Positions 1-7,722 are shown, counted from the first letter of the stretch. The stretch is 64,000 nucleotides of DNA from Roseinatronobacter thiooxidans (GCF_001870675.1 NZ_MEHT01000017.1:1-64000); one strand, 5' to 3'. The notes: generated by a model not told the origin, from the sequence alone. Numbers and translations are program-made.

Positions 1-284
1 GGCCCTCGGCGGATGCTTACTTTTATTTCGCATATTTTTTCATGTGTCTCCTGCGCGAGACCTGTTTGTTTGTGGTGCGCGTTTGCAGGGGCAATTCCGG
101 GCCGCTCTATGGGGCTGCCCTGCACATTAGGCCAGAGATCGTCGAGCGACAGATACCGCGCGTCATCGGGCCGGCTGAAAAAATCGGACGACACCCGCCC
201 GTTCCGCTCACCCCGGCTCACATCCACCGATCCGCCACCAGCCCGCGTCGGCTGTACCGGATCCAGAACTTCTACAACGCCCAT
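1..284 (-). pseudogene. N-terminal fragment of a DUF932-type plasmid/ICE protein, running off the left edge
   Basis: Reading leftwards from an ATG at 282-284, which has GGGAGA just upstream, the frame is open to the window edge. Residues of about 20 to 55 carry the pattern VSRGE..GRVSS.FFSRP.D.RYLSL.DL, which I recognise as the N-terminus of DUF932 proteins found on alphaproteobacterial plasmids and integrative elements. After about residue 60 the resemblance stops, and the last 20 codons pass through a repeated AT-rich box at 21-40, so the gene is probably broken there. This is a family match from memory. An intact gene beyond the edge cannot be excluded. Confidence 0.5.
21..40. repeat. AT-rich 20-bp box, copy 1
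   Basis: This 20-bp stretch differs from positions 2520-2539 by one base. The second copy directly follows the 51-bp repeat at 2467-2517, so the two boxes look like pieces of one decayed mobile sequence. Nothing shows a function. Confidence 0.5.
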
Positions 285-569
285 CGGCTATCTCCCGCGA
301 CGGGCGCAGGGAGCCACTCTCCCAGCCCTCAACCCGTCGCAAAGGAACCAACCCTGCTCTCACTCTTGAAACCATGCCTCGATTGCAGACGTTCGGGACT
401 GACGCCACGAACCGCCTCCTTGCGGACAAACCGGTCGCACGCCAGTCAAAAGTGAATAGCAGATTGTCTCTGGCGACGATCAGGTACAAGCAGACCTGAC
501 ATTGATCACAAAACGCCCCTAACAGAGGCTTCACAGTTCTGCCGAAAAAATTACGTAATAGCGAGAAAT
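285..569. other. Gap without a supported gene
   Basis: Open frames here are short, lie in several overlapping frames and have no recognisable motif. The part around 480-600 is more AT-rich than the rest. It may carry the promoter of the leftward DUF932 fragment and the 3' flank of the candidate immunity gene. I see no tRNA and no convincing terminator. Confidence 0.4.
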
Positions 570-1079
570 TCACCAAGTAAACAACTTCGTGTAACACTGG
601 TCGCTTATAAATCGGCCTTGTTTTTTTAGTTGGTTGAAAATCCATAGAGTATTGACGTTCATATCTTTTGAGGCACCAAAGTAAGTTTCCCCAAGATCTT
701 GTGACAGCGTGTGATACAGGTCTGGCTTTTCGATTTCTTTGACCACGCCTGTTTCTTGCGTCCAGATAAATTGAAAATCCGGGCTTGCGTTCTCATACTT
801 AATCCAAGCTGAGCCAAATACTGCCTTTTCGGTGATATGAATCGGAAAAACTTCCTGGCCGATGGCACGTCCATCGGGTTCCCGAATTACTATGACAGGT
901 TTGAAGTACGGGCGACTGAAATCGATATAGGCTTCATATCCAATTTCAGTGCCATTGGGAAGACGGACACAGTCCCCGAATTTAAGTGAATACAAACCTG
1001 CCAAGGTGAAGACAGGGATGCCCACAAGGCTCAGAAGACCTAATGAGATAGTCAGTAGCGCAACAAGAATCTTGTGCAT
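570..1079 (-). CDS. Small membrane-anchored or secreted protein, candidate immunity partner
   Basis: This 169-residue protein matches no family I know. Residues 5-30 are a strongly hydrophobic segment after a lysine, so it is probably membrane-anchored or exported, with the rest outside the cytoplasm. Its ATG overlaps the stop of the upstream MuF-like gene in a TAATG arrangement, which indicates translational coupling. Polymorphic toxins are usually followed directly by a small immunity gene, and a membrane-anchored immunity protein would protect the periplasm or envelope. Immunity is an inference from position only. The moderate GC content, below that of the core genes, fits acquired DNA. 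Confidence 0.6.
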   Translation of the reverse strand: MHKILVALLTISLGLLSLVGIPVFTLAGLYSLKFGDCVRLPNGTEIGYEAYIDFSRPYFKPVIVIREPDGRAIGQEVFPIHITEKAVFGSAWIKYENASPDFQFIWTQETGVVKEIEKPDLYHTLSQDLGETYFGASKDMNVNTLWIFNQLKKQGRFISDQCYTKLFTW

Positions 1080-1966
1080 TATCTATATCGAATTCTAGCT
1101 GGATCAGCATAAATCTGACCTTCCAAGCTTCCCGACCACTGGCCTGTTATGGAGTAAGGCACACCTTCGCGAACGCCCAATCGCTGACGACCATTGGATG
1201 GCAAGCCGACCCGTCCACGTAGGTCGTCATGCAATGGCTTGTGAATGTTATCGTACAAGATGCTGCCGGGGCTGTAATCGTCAACCTCGATCCCAATATC
1301 CAAGGGATCGGTGAATTCGTCATCCAGATAGAAATCTAAATCACCTTCAATCGTTAGGATGCCGTTTTTCTCGGAGCTTTGTCCAGAAAACGACCCTCCT
1401 ATCGTCGTATCGGCGATGGCAAACACCACGCCCGTCATGTCGTAGGTGTTCACGAAATTGTAGGAAACACTGCCCGAACGTGAAGTTCTGGCAGCACGAG
1501 CAGTTTGCTGTTTGATTGCTTCTCCGCGAAGGTCAATGAACGCTTCTATAATCTTACGGCTATGCCCAATCTCGGGGAGAGTGACACCCCGCCCTCGTCC
1601 ATTGAAATAATGGTTTACGAAGTCGTTGTTGTCCCAACCTGACTTTGTGCCAATCCCGTCTATAGAAAGTTCAATATACTCAGACACTTCATCAAAAAAT
1701 GGCCCAGCTGTGCAACGGCAGTTGTAGTCTTCGCCTGGATGCCCACCTTCAGGCGGGTCATCCCATGAGAAAACCTGTCCTTCCCGTTCTACATGGGATG
1801 AGCGGACTTTGCCGTCGCGGCATGTTCGCCAGATGTAATGCGTTGTTGGTCGCTCTTGCTTGATCGACCACATAATCGGCGTGCCTTTTCTCAGGTATTC
1901 CTGAAAGGCTTTTCTGTAGATGTGTTGATCGACGATCATGGGAGCCTGCGCATAGGAGAAATTCAA
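1079..1966 (-). CDS. MuF/minor-head-like domain protein with an unknown C-terminal domain, candidate polymorphic toxin
   Basis: The 295-residue protein starts at a TTG with GGAGGAAG about 9 bases upstream. Residues of about 40 to 90 carry the end of a phage Mu F/SPP1 gp7 minor-head domain: the W.T..D..VR.SHV...G.VF.WDDPP pattern followed by GHPGEDYNCRC, with the typical Cys-x-Cys end. The N-terminal helical part of a true MuF domain is largely missing. Residues of about 160 to 295 form an acidic, beta-rich C-terminal domain (FTDPLDIGIEVDD..., YSITGQWSG) that I cannot place. MuF domains are known to carry C-terminal toxin domains in prophages. The directly coupled membrane protein downstream supports a toxin-immunity pair, but no catalytic residues are identified. 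It could also be an isolated phage morphogenesis remnant. Confidence 0.6.
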   Translation of the reverse strand: MNFSYAQAPMIVDQHIYRKAFQEYLRKGTPIMWSIKQERPTTHYIWRTCRDGKVRSSHVEREGQVFSWDDPPEGGHPGEDYNCRCTAGPFFDEVSEYIELSIDGIGTKSGWDNNDFVNHYFNGRGRGVTLPEIGHSRKIIEAFIDLRGEAIKQQTARAARTSRSGSVSYNFVNTYDMTGVVFAIADTTIGGSFSGQSSEKNGILTIEGDLDFYLDDEFTDPLDIGIEVDDYSPGSILYDNIHKPLHDDLRGRVGLPSNGRQRLGVREGVPYSITGQWSGSLEGQIYADPARIRYR

Positions 1967-2323
1967 ACAAAGCTTCCTCCAATGAAGTTAACAAGTTGAT
2001 AACCAACCGTACGCTCCAGTCAAGAAGGGCCGATCCGCCTTATTGTTCGCAAAATCCAAGCGCCCCAATCGGGCCATCCGGCCACGTGCCTTCCTCGGAA
2101 GCTTTACAGTTCCCGGTTGGAAGATAAAGCCCAGTGTTTGCAGTTGACCAATCTGCCAAAAAACCAGCAGGTTCCGCACGCCAGACATTTATTCGTCACG
2201 CAGCATTAGTGGTTTCCGGCGCAAGAGTTAGAAGCTGCCGCGCCAATCAGAAAGGTCCGGTTCGGTTAGAGCCGGGGAAACCCGGCTGGTTTCCCCGCCG
2301 GGCCCGAGGGGGAGACCCCGTTC
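1967..2323. other. Gap with no supported gene
   Basis: This stretch of about 360 bp contains only short frames without motifs, including a 66-codon leftward frame at 1988-2188 that I do not recognise. It holds the ribosome binding site of the MuF-like gene at about 1976-1984. At 2275-2300 there is a small hairpin-like GGGAAACCCGGCTGGTTTCCC that lies just beyond the ssb stop and could be that gene's old terminator. Confidence 0.4.
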
Positions 2324-2430
2324 TCAGAACGGGATCTCGTCGTCGCGGTCGACCAGCTCGGGGTTTTCGCTCTCGGCCGATTTCGGGCGGCTCGAGGCAA
2401 GTCGACCTTCTCGGCGATGATCTCGCAGCT
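2324..2430 (-). pseudogene. ssb: C-terminal remnant of a plasmid-type single-strand DNA-binding protein
   Basis: Read leftwards, the last 20 or so codons give a linker (SSRPKSAESENPEL) and end in DDEIPF followed by TGA at 2324-2326. The DD(E/D)IPF acidic tail is the hallmark by which SSB binds its partner proteins. Just upstream the protein continues as EIIAEKVDL only after a one-base frame change near 2400, which indicates a single-base deletion. No OB-fold coding sequence remains upstream of about 2430. Together with the DUF932 piece it points to a dead plasmid or integrative element. Confidence 0.6.
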
Positions 2431-2466
2431 GGGTGGCACTCAACCAAATTTCTGCAATCTCACGTA

Positions 2467-2517
2467 CCGCATCAAGACCACTTTCCAGTTCTCATCTTCT
2501 ACCGCCACGGCGCGCCA
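2467..2517. repeat. 51-bp direct repeat, copy 1
   Basis: 46 of 51 bases match 10270-10320 in the same orientation, including 30 identical bases in the core (2481-2510). Read leftwards both copies encode VAVEDENWKVV in the same frame, so they may be pieces of one lost gene. No function is known. Confidence 0.75.
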
Positions 2518-2519
2518 TA

Positions 2520-2539
2520 TTTTATTTCGCATGTTTTTT
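2520..2539. repeat. AT-rich 20-bp box, copy 2
   Basis: One base differs from 21-40. It adjoins the 51-bp repeat and lies just beyond the 3' end of the rtcR fragment. Confidence 0.5.
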
Positions 2540-2566
2540 GTGTTGACGGACATGTCGGGAGGCAAG

Positions 2567-3055
2567 TCAGCATATCTGGATTTTTACCCAATCCAGCCCG
2601 AAACGCCCCAGATATTTGCGCAGCCTGTCAGCGTCATTTTGGCTGGCCTTGCCTTGGCGCGAGGTTGCAAACAGTCGACGCCCTGCTGCCGACAGACTGG
2701 TGCACTCACGGCAAGCGCGCAGTACAGCGGCCAGTTGTACGCGGTCGAATTCGTCCAGCGCATCCGGGTCCTGCAGGACATCCGCCAGAAGGGCTGCGTC
2801 AGCATCCTGGCGCGCGGCGGCCCATTGTGCGCGCAAGCGCGAGATTTCGGCCTGCACCATCGGCAGGGTGATGCGTCCTCGTTCGGCGAGCGTCGCCATG
2901 CGGTGGGCCGAGGCGCGCAGATCGCGTAGATTGCCGGGCCAAAGCGTGTTCGGGTCGGCGGCGAAGCGCAGATAGGCGGCTTGGGCATCCGTGTTGAAAC
3001 CGGTTTTGCGGTCAAGATCGCGCTCGGTCGCCTCGGCGCGCGTGGCGATGGTCAC
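2567..3055 (-). pseudogene. rtcR: C-terminal stump of RtcR, sigma-54 activator of the RNA-repair operon
   Basis: The 162 codons match the end of RtcR: the tail of the AAA+ domain (FNTDAQAAYLRFA...WPGNLRDLRAS..RMATLAERGRI) followed by the winged/HTH part (FDRVQLAAVLRACRE..SLSAAGRRLF..SR..K.S.NDADRLRKYL.RFGL). A full RtcR has about 530 residues with an N-terminal CARF-like sensor and an AAA+ ATPase carrying Walker motifs, and all of that is missing. The break at about 3050 runs straight into an rtcB fragment on the other strand. The stump cannot activate transcription. Confidence 0.85.
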
Positions 3056-3426
3056 GCATCACGGCTCGCGCGGGCCGGGCGGGTTGCTGTATAAGGCGGG
3101 AATGCAAGTAGCCGAGAGTTTCCGCAAGGCGCTTTCCCCCGCGACGCTGAAGCAGAAAGCATGGATCCCGGCCGATAGTAACGAGGGGCTGGCCTATTGG
3201 GACGCACTGCAACTCTTGCGCCGCTGGACCAAGGCCAACCATAACGCGCTGCATCAGGTCGTGGTCGAGGCCACGCGCGCTGAGGCGTGCGCGCGCATCT
3301 GGAACGAGCATAACTTCGTCTTAAAGCGTGGCGACATGTTCTACCACGCCAAGGGTGCCACGCCAGCCTGGGACAGCTACGCGCAGGATGCCGCGGGGCT
3401 GACGCTGGTGCCGCTGAATGTGAGTG
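3048..3426 (+). pseudogene. rtcB: Internal fragment of RtcB, tRNA/RNA ligase
   Basis: The frame encodes VTHHGSRGPGGLLYK.GM at its start, the conserved RtcB block with metal/guanylate-binding histidines, then AWIPADS.EG..YW.AL...R.WTKANH.ALH and WNEHNFV..RGDMFYHAKGATPAW, ending at LTLVPLN. RtcB joins 2',3'-cyclic phosphate to 5'-OH RNA ends using GTP and manganese. The N-terminal part is lost at the rtcR junction, and the C-terminus with the guanylated histidine region is cut by the left end of an IS21 element at about 3421. The gene is inactive. Confidence 0.85.
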
Positions 3427-3482
3427 CTGGATGTAATCTCCCCAAAAGCGCTGGATGAAATTTCCCCAGTTTCGCGCAGACG

Positions 3483-3518
3483 CTGATGTTCAGGGGGGCA
3501 TGCCCCCCTGAACATCAG
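3483..3518. terminator. Perfect 36-bp palindrome in the IS21 leader
   Basis: Eighteen bases (CTGATGTTCAGGGGGGCA) are followed at once by their exact reverse complement, with no spacer. It sits between the terminal repeats and istA. Such a hairpin could block transcription entering from outside and so keep transposase expression low. There is no T-tract, so termination is an inference. Confidence 0.5.
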
Positions 3519-3556
3519 TCGCGCATAATTCCCCCTGTGAATGCCAAGGGAAAGGC

Positions 3557-3826
3557 TTGCAGGTGGTTAGACTGAGGGAGATCGTTGTGATCTTGGAATT
3601 GAAGCGACAAGGCCTTGGTGTCAGTGCGATTGCGCGACAGACAGGGTTGGACCGCAAGACGGTCAGGAAGTATCTGGATCGGGGCCTTGAGGCGCCGATC
3701 TATGGACCACGAGAACCAGGCGCCCGGCTGGCTGAGCGATTTCAATCATATTTGTCAGATCGGCTTGAAGCCTTTCCAGGCCTGTCAGCACGTCGTTTGC
3801 ATCGTGAGATTAAGGCGATGGGCTGA
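3557..3826 (+). pseudogene. istA: IstA transposase, N-terminal fragment (IS21 family)
   Basis: Eighty-nine codons remain of a protein that usually has about 400-500. The start could be TTG 3557 or GTG 3563. A helix-turn-helix (LGVSAIARQTGLDRKTVRKYL) is followed by YGPREPG..L...F..YL..RL..FPGLSARRLHREI, the typical IstA N-terminus. The DDE catalytic domain is entirely missing, so it cannot transpose. Confidence 0.85.
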
Positions 3827-4449
3827 CCAGCCGTGACATCAGCGGCGGGCTTGTCCTGCGCGAAGAGCTTGGCGCGGAAGACGACTTTGATGACGCCATC
3901 GCACGGATCAAAGCCCTCGCTACGGTCCATGGCGTCGACTATGACGGGCATGGGGAATGGCTAGGCGAAGACCCCGAGGACGGCGGCAAGGGGCTTGATA
4001 TCCTGTCCCAGAGGTTGACCAAGCGCACCGGCATCAAGCCCGGTCACGGCTTTGCTTTTGATTTGCCCGATGGGCGGTTCGGCCATGCGATTTATGTCGG
4101 CAGTGACCGGATGGGCACTGTTCTGCTCGATATCAGCACTCTGGTCACAGATCAGCCTGCGAGCCCGGATCAGCTGCGTGCGGCGCCGAAGCGCTATCGC
4201 CAGCCGATCCTTGTCTGGCATACACCCTTTGCCGTGCGTCTACTTGCGCAGAGCGTGGCTCTGGTCGAATTGCCCCGCGATGTTACGTTTCGGTGTAGCA
4301 CTTGGGACCCTGAACCGGATATGCTGGCCAAACTTGAGCATCGTTTCGGCGTGACCAACTCAAGCACGCCAGAGGGCTGGAATACCGTGCTCATGGCGAT
4401 CCTGATGGGCGCGACAGATAGAATTGCGCTCTGGGATCAAGTGACATGA
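3814..4449 (+). pseudogene. 5'-truncated RraB-like / Imm26-like fusion protein
   Basis: The frame opens right at the IS21 junction and has no start of its own before ATG 4015. Its first part (DDFDDAIARIKALATVHGVDYDGHGEW..EDPEDGG) matches the C-terminal half of RraB, the RNase E inhibitor, whose E. coli form has VEYDGWGTYFEDPNGEDG at the same place. The second part (GHGFAFDLPDGRFGHAIYVGSD...LLDIST) resembles Imm26-type immunity domains. RraB-like folds also occur among immunity proteins, so a lost role in toxin neutralisation is plausible. The N-terminal half of the RraB-like domain is gone. A shorter product from ATG 4015 would hold only the Imm26-like part. Confidence 0.55.
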
Positions 4450-4673
4450 GCAATCTGGACAGAAAAATCCCGCGCTTTGTGCTGGATATTGGGGTCGTCA
4501 TGGTGCTGACGGGGCTTTTCACATGGGTCATTCTCTTCGGCCTCGCTCGGCTGATCCCCCTGCCAGAAGACAGCCTCGCCCGCGACCTGCGCAATGGGTT
4601 GGGGCTGGCCATTGCCATCGTCATCGGCCTGCGCGTCAGCCGCTGGCTTGAACGACATTGGCGCGGGGGGTGA
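4446..4673 (+). CDS. Small two-helix membrane protein
   Basis: The 75-residue product overlaps the end of the previous gene by 4 bases (ATGAG...TGA), so the two were translated together. Hydrophobic segments lie at about 12-35 and 48-63, separated by a short acidic loop. The C-terminus is basic. I do not recognise a family. It belongs to the same small operon as its neighbours. Confidence 0.6.
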   Translation: MSNLDRKIPRFVLDIGVVMVLTGLFTWVILFGLARLIPLPEDSLARDLRNGLGLAIAIVIGLRVSRWLERHWRGG

Positions 4674-4677
4674 TGCG

Positions 4678-5238
4678 ATGTGTACCTTCATCACACTGAT
4701 CGCGGCGAGCGATGATCTTGCGCGCATCAACGCCATCCTCGCCACGCTGGACCAGCGCGGCTGCGCCCGCCGTGCCGAGCGCGACGATACCCCCAGCCTT
4801 CGCCCGCATCTGGCACGGGATGAGCGGGAATATCTGCTTCTCCGCCCGCCTTGTGACTGCGGCACGTTTCTTGGCAATGCGCTGTGGCACAGCACCGACC
4901 CTGACGCGGCGCGCGCTGCCGATCTGGCGCGCTACCGCCGCAAGGGCTGGTCCGAGGCGCGGATCGCGCGCGCCATGGCCGACAAGCACCGCGACCGCCC
5001 CCCGCGTTCTCATCCGAAAGAGGATGCAGCCTATTGGATTACGCTGATGATTGTGCTTGGCGAAGGGCTGGGACTTTCTCGGCTGGGTCTGATGCATCAC
5101 TTCCGCAACAGAGACGCCGGACCTGCCCCCGATGTGGTCGCGCGCTGTGAGGCAGGGCCGGTCGCAGACGCCACTGAAGTGCTGGCGCGCATGCCTGATG
5201 GGGTCATCCATGATTTCCATATCGTGGGGCGCAGATGA
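4678..5238 (+). CDS. Unrecognised protein with N-terminal MCTFITLIA and a CDCG motif
   Basis: I chose ATG 4678, which gives 186 residues starting MCTFITLIA, over an upstream start at 4594 that would only extend into the preceding gene. The centre carries PPCDCGTFLG, with three further hydrophobic and charged blocks (AYWITLMIVLGEGLGLSRLGL). Similar short proteins starting MCTFITL occur as hypothetical proteins in several Proteobacteria, but I know no function. It overlaps the next gene by 4 bases (ATGA). The position among immunity-like genes suggests, but does not show, a related role. Confidence 0.6.
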   Translation: MCTFITLIAASDDLARINAILATLDQRGCARRAERDDTPSLRPHLARDEREYLLLRPPCDCGTFLGNALWHSTDPDAARAADLARYRRKGWSEARIARAMADKHRDRPPRSHPKEDAAYWITLMIVLGEGLGLSRLGLMHHFRNRDAGPAPDVVARCEAGPVADATEVLARMPDGVIHDFHIVGRR

Positions 5239-5534
5239 ACAGGCCCGATATGCGCCATCTGCTGCCCGCTCTGCGCGACATCGGCTTTCACCTTTGGGAT
5301 CCGCTGGGCCTGTGCGCGGCATGGCAGGAGGGCGAAGCCATGGCGGATGAGTATGACAGTTACCTGATGCGCGCCTATTCGGCTGCTGTGAATGGCAACG
5401 GACGCGAGGTGATTTGCGCCGTGCTGCGTCAGGCCGAGGCCGCGATGGGCCTGCCCGACGCTGGCACGACCGACCGCCACATGACAGTTGCACAGGCCGT
5501 TCTGGATCTGGCGGATGACGATCTATTCAGATGA
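5235..5534 (+). CDS. Small protein with WDPLGL and DEYDSYL motifs, immunity-like
   Basis: This 99-residue cytosolic protein has the order LRDIGFHLWDPLGL...W......DEYDSYLMRA....NG......V.CAVLRQAEAAMGL. The WDPIG(L/I)...DEYD.Y signature occurs in many small proteins found in toxin-immunity loci, but no biochemical activity is known to me. It ends 12 bases inside the 3' end of the convergent membrane-protein gene, so this is the end of the little operon. Confidence 0.6.
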   Translation: MNRPDMRHLLPALRDIGFHLWDPLGLCAAWQEGEAMADEYDSYLMRAYSAAVNGNGREVICAVLRQAEAAMGLPDAGTTDRHMTVAQAVLDLADDDLFR

Positions 5535-6359
5535 TGCTCCGTCATCGCGCAGAGGGCGTCCGTGATACAGATGCTCATAGAGCAGGGTCAGGATGGCAAT
5601 CCCGACAATGGCAGGGATGAACCATCCGAGGTTTTCGACTAGATAGGCCAGACGAATGTCAAGCGCTGCCACAGTGTCGCCCAGATACGAGATGGCGGTA
5701 AACAAACCCATCTCGAGCGCAGCTGTAATCCACAAAGCGCCGGAAAGTGGGGATGTCTTGCGCCAACTCTCAAAGATTGAGCCGGGTTGCCCGATTGCGG
5801 TTTCCGGCAGCGCAAGGCTGAGGCGCATAATTCCCCAGCCCATGACGATGCCGAGCGCGGTGAAGATCGCAATCCCAGCGGGCGAAAAGCTGGCTGCGCT
5901 TTCGACGCTATGGAAGAGGCCCGGCATGATGATAGCCAGCGCAATGCCGGAGATCAGGCCAAATGGGATTATGATCAAACTCCATGCGCCCAGTAATTTG
6001 CCCAGATAGGCCAAGGGCTGGCGCAACCCCAAAGGTGCGATTGGCCCAACCCCATGCGCGTCCAGAACATGACGGTGCCAGAGGATTGCGATTGTGATCA
6101 GGCTTGAGATCCAAACTGCCCAGATGGTCAGGATCTGTGACAGCGACGCCCCATTTTCAGGCGCTCCGACATAGGGATCATTCGTATGCCATTGCAGCGG
6201 GCCGCGCGTGATTTCACCCATGACCTGCACGCGTATCCATGTGTCGATGGCGAAGGCCAGCAGATAGATCGGCAGGCAGACCCGCAGCGCGAAACTGCGA
6301 TACTGTCAGACCAGCGCCAGGGCGCGGATGAAGACAAAAGCGCCGGTTTTTGCCTGCAT
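5523..6359 (-). pseudogene. Multi-pass membrane protein of a peptidase locus, with an in-frame TGA near its N-terminus
   Basis: From ATG 6359, 4 bases beyond the stop of the M16 gene, the frame reads MQAKTGAFVFIRALALV, then TGA at 6306-6308, then QYRSFALRVCLPIYLLAFAIDTWIRVQ and on to 5523. The part after the stop has about six hydrophobic helices and the motif LSLALPETAIG. An alternative start at ATG 6230 gives 235 residues but loses the first helix. The conserved spacing and the protein-like sequence on both sides of TGA argue for a nonsense mutation, possibly of a TGG or CGA codon, or a sequencing error. The function is unknown. Confidence 0.6.
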
Positions 6360-6363
6360 CATC

Positions 6364-7722
6364 TCAGCAATCCTTCGCGTCTTCCGGACGGGTGATGACA
6401 CAAGCGCCAGGCAGGGCATCTGCGTCAGGTGATACGGCCATGATCACGAAATCCTGCGCCTCGGGCCAGTGGCCTTGCAGGCGGTTGCGCAGGTCGGTGG
6501 CGGGCAGGCTATTGAGCATCTCCAGCATGGTTAGCGAATGGCCGGTGGCGAACGCGTCCAAAGTCGTTTCCAGCTCCATATGGCCCTGATTCATGACGTA
6601 GTTGCGCGTTTGCTCAAATGACTCCCGCAGCGGCGCAACGCGGTCCTTGATATCCCCGTCAGGGCCTTTGTCACGAAAGCCCGCGTAAGCATCGCGCACC
6701 ACATCCACGGCATCGGCCAGTTTGGCAGCCTCCAGAGCGCCAGTCATGAACAGAAAGCGGTTTTCGCGTGTGTAATTGCCGAGTCCGGCGTTGAAGCTGT
6801 AGCTGGCGCGCAGCCCGTCGCGCACAGAGGCAAACAGCACGCTGTCCTCTCCGCCGCCAAGCGCCGTGGCAAGGATCAGGTCTTCCAGATCCCCGCCGAG
6901 GCGCGTGGCAGGCAGGGGCGCGATGAAGGTCAGATGCGCATCTTCGCTATCCGGCAGGTGCAACAGGATCTGGCGCGGGTGATAGTCCAGCACGATCGCG
7001 CGCATCTGAGACTCCCCTTCCGGCAGCCCGGCCAGAAGTGCGTCAAGCCCTGCGCCAGCTTGCTCGGGCGTGATGTCGCCAGTGATCACCACTGCCTCGG
7101 GCTGTGCGGTGACAGTGGCACTGTGCCAGGCACGCAGATCCTCCAGCGACAGGTTTGCGAAGGCTTCTGCGTCATCAAGCGACAACATGGCGCGCAGCGG
7201 GTGATCCCCGATGATCGCCCAACGCAAGGCGTCAAATCCCTGTTGCGTGGGCTGGGATTGCGCCTCTGCCATGTTCTGGGCGAAGCCTGTGCGAATGCGG
7301 GCGAACCAGTCGGGGTCAAAACTGGGCCGGGCCAGATGGGCATTGGCGATGGCGATAGCCTCTGGCCAGTCACCTTTCTTGGCGGCAAGCATGCCGTAAA
7401 GGTGGTCAGCCGTGACAGGCAATTCGCCATTGGCATCCATATCGGCAAACCGCTCTACCACCTCACCTGCCGGATAGCCCTCGGCCCCGCCAGCGAGGAT
7501 AAGCTGTGCCCCAATATATGATGTGGCCGGGTTGCGGCCCTCGGCCCAGATCCAGTCATGGGGCCATGCGGCAATAATGGCGGCATACTCATTGCCCGGC
7601 ATCTGGATCAGGCGGTAGGGCATGCCATTCGGGCTGGTATGGTCCGAGGCTGTGGGCTGCTGGTCGCTGTCGCAAAATGACAGGCCAAAGACTAGCGGCA
7701 GGGCAAGGGCAAAACGGATCAT
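6364..7722 (-). CDS. M16 peptidase-like protein, catalytically inactive partner
   Basis: The 452-residue product has a signal-peptide-like N-terminus ending in LSFC, an imperfect lipobox. It has two M16-type halves, but the HxxEH zinc motif is absent where it should stand (around residues 60-90). The C-terminal half keeps the substrate-holding pattern VRDGLRASYSF, the R...Y motif of inactive M16B partners. In bacterial M16B pairs one subunit carries the zinc site and the other this motif, and both form one heterodimer. It overlaps the active subunit gene by 4 bases (ATGA). Periplasmic location is likely. Confidence 0.8.
   Translation of the reverse strand: MIRFALALPLVFGLSFCDSDQQPTASDHTSPNGMPYRLIQMPGNEYAAIIAAWPHDWIWAEGRNPATSYIGAQLILAGGAEGYPAGEVVERFADMDANGELPVTADHLYGMLAAKKGDWPEAIAIANAHLARPSFDPDWFARIRTGFAQNMAEAQSQPTQQGFDALRWAIIGDHPLRAMLSLDDAEAFANLSLEDLRAWHSATVTAQPEAVVITGDITPEQAGAGLDALLAGLPEGESQMRAIVLDYHPRQILLHLPDSEDAHLTFIAPLPATRLGGDLEDLILATALGGGEDSVLFASVRDGLRASYSFNAGLGNYTRENRFLFMTGALEAAKLADAVDVVRDAYAGFRDKGPDGDIKDRVAPLRESFEQTRNYVMNQGHMELETTLDAFATGHSLTMLEMLNSLPATDLRNRLQGHWPEAQDFVIMAVSPDADALPGACVITRPEDAKDC

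Larger units (their letters stand above)
3421..3826 (+). mobile_element. Left end of an IS21-family insertion sequence, truncated
   Basis: The element starts with TG at about 3421, inside rtcB. Two imperfect internal repeats, TGCTGGATGTAATCTCCCC and CGCTGGATGAAATTTCCCC, lie at 3425-3469, as in IS21 ends that bind the transposase. They are followed by a perfect palindrome and by the 5' part of istA. The rest of istA, istB and the right end are absent, because the sequence changes to an unrelated gene at about 3826. Confidence 0.75.

Noticed and set aside
42-455. Rightward frames at the left edge
   Set aside because: They are the complement of the DUF932 fragment and extend into a non-coding gap; composition is not protein-like.
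2134-2871. Long rightward frame of 245 codons
   Set aside because: It overlaps the ssb tail, the 51-bp repeat and the rtcR fragment on the other strand, and has no recognisable protein pattern.
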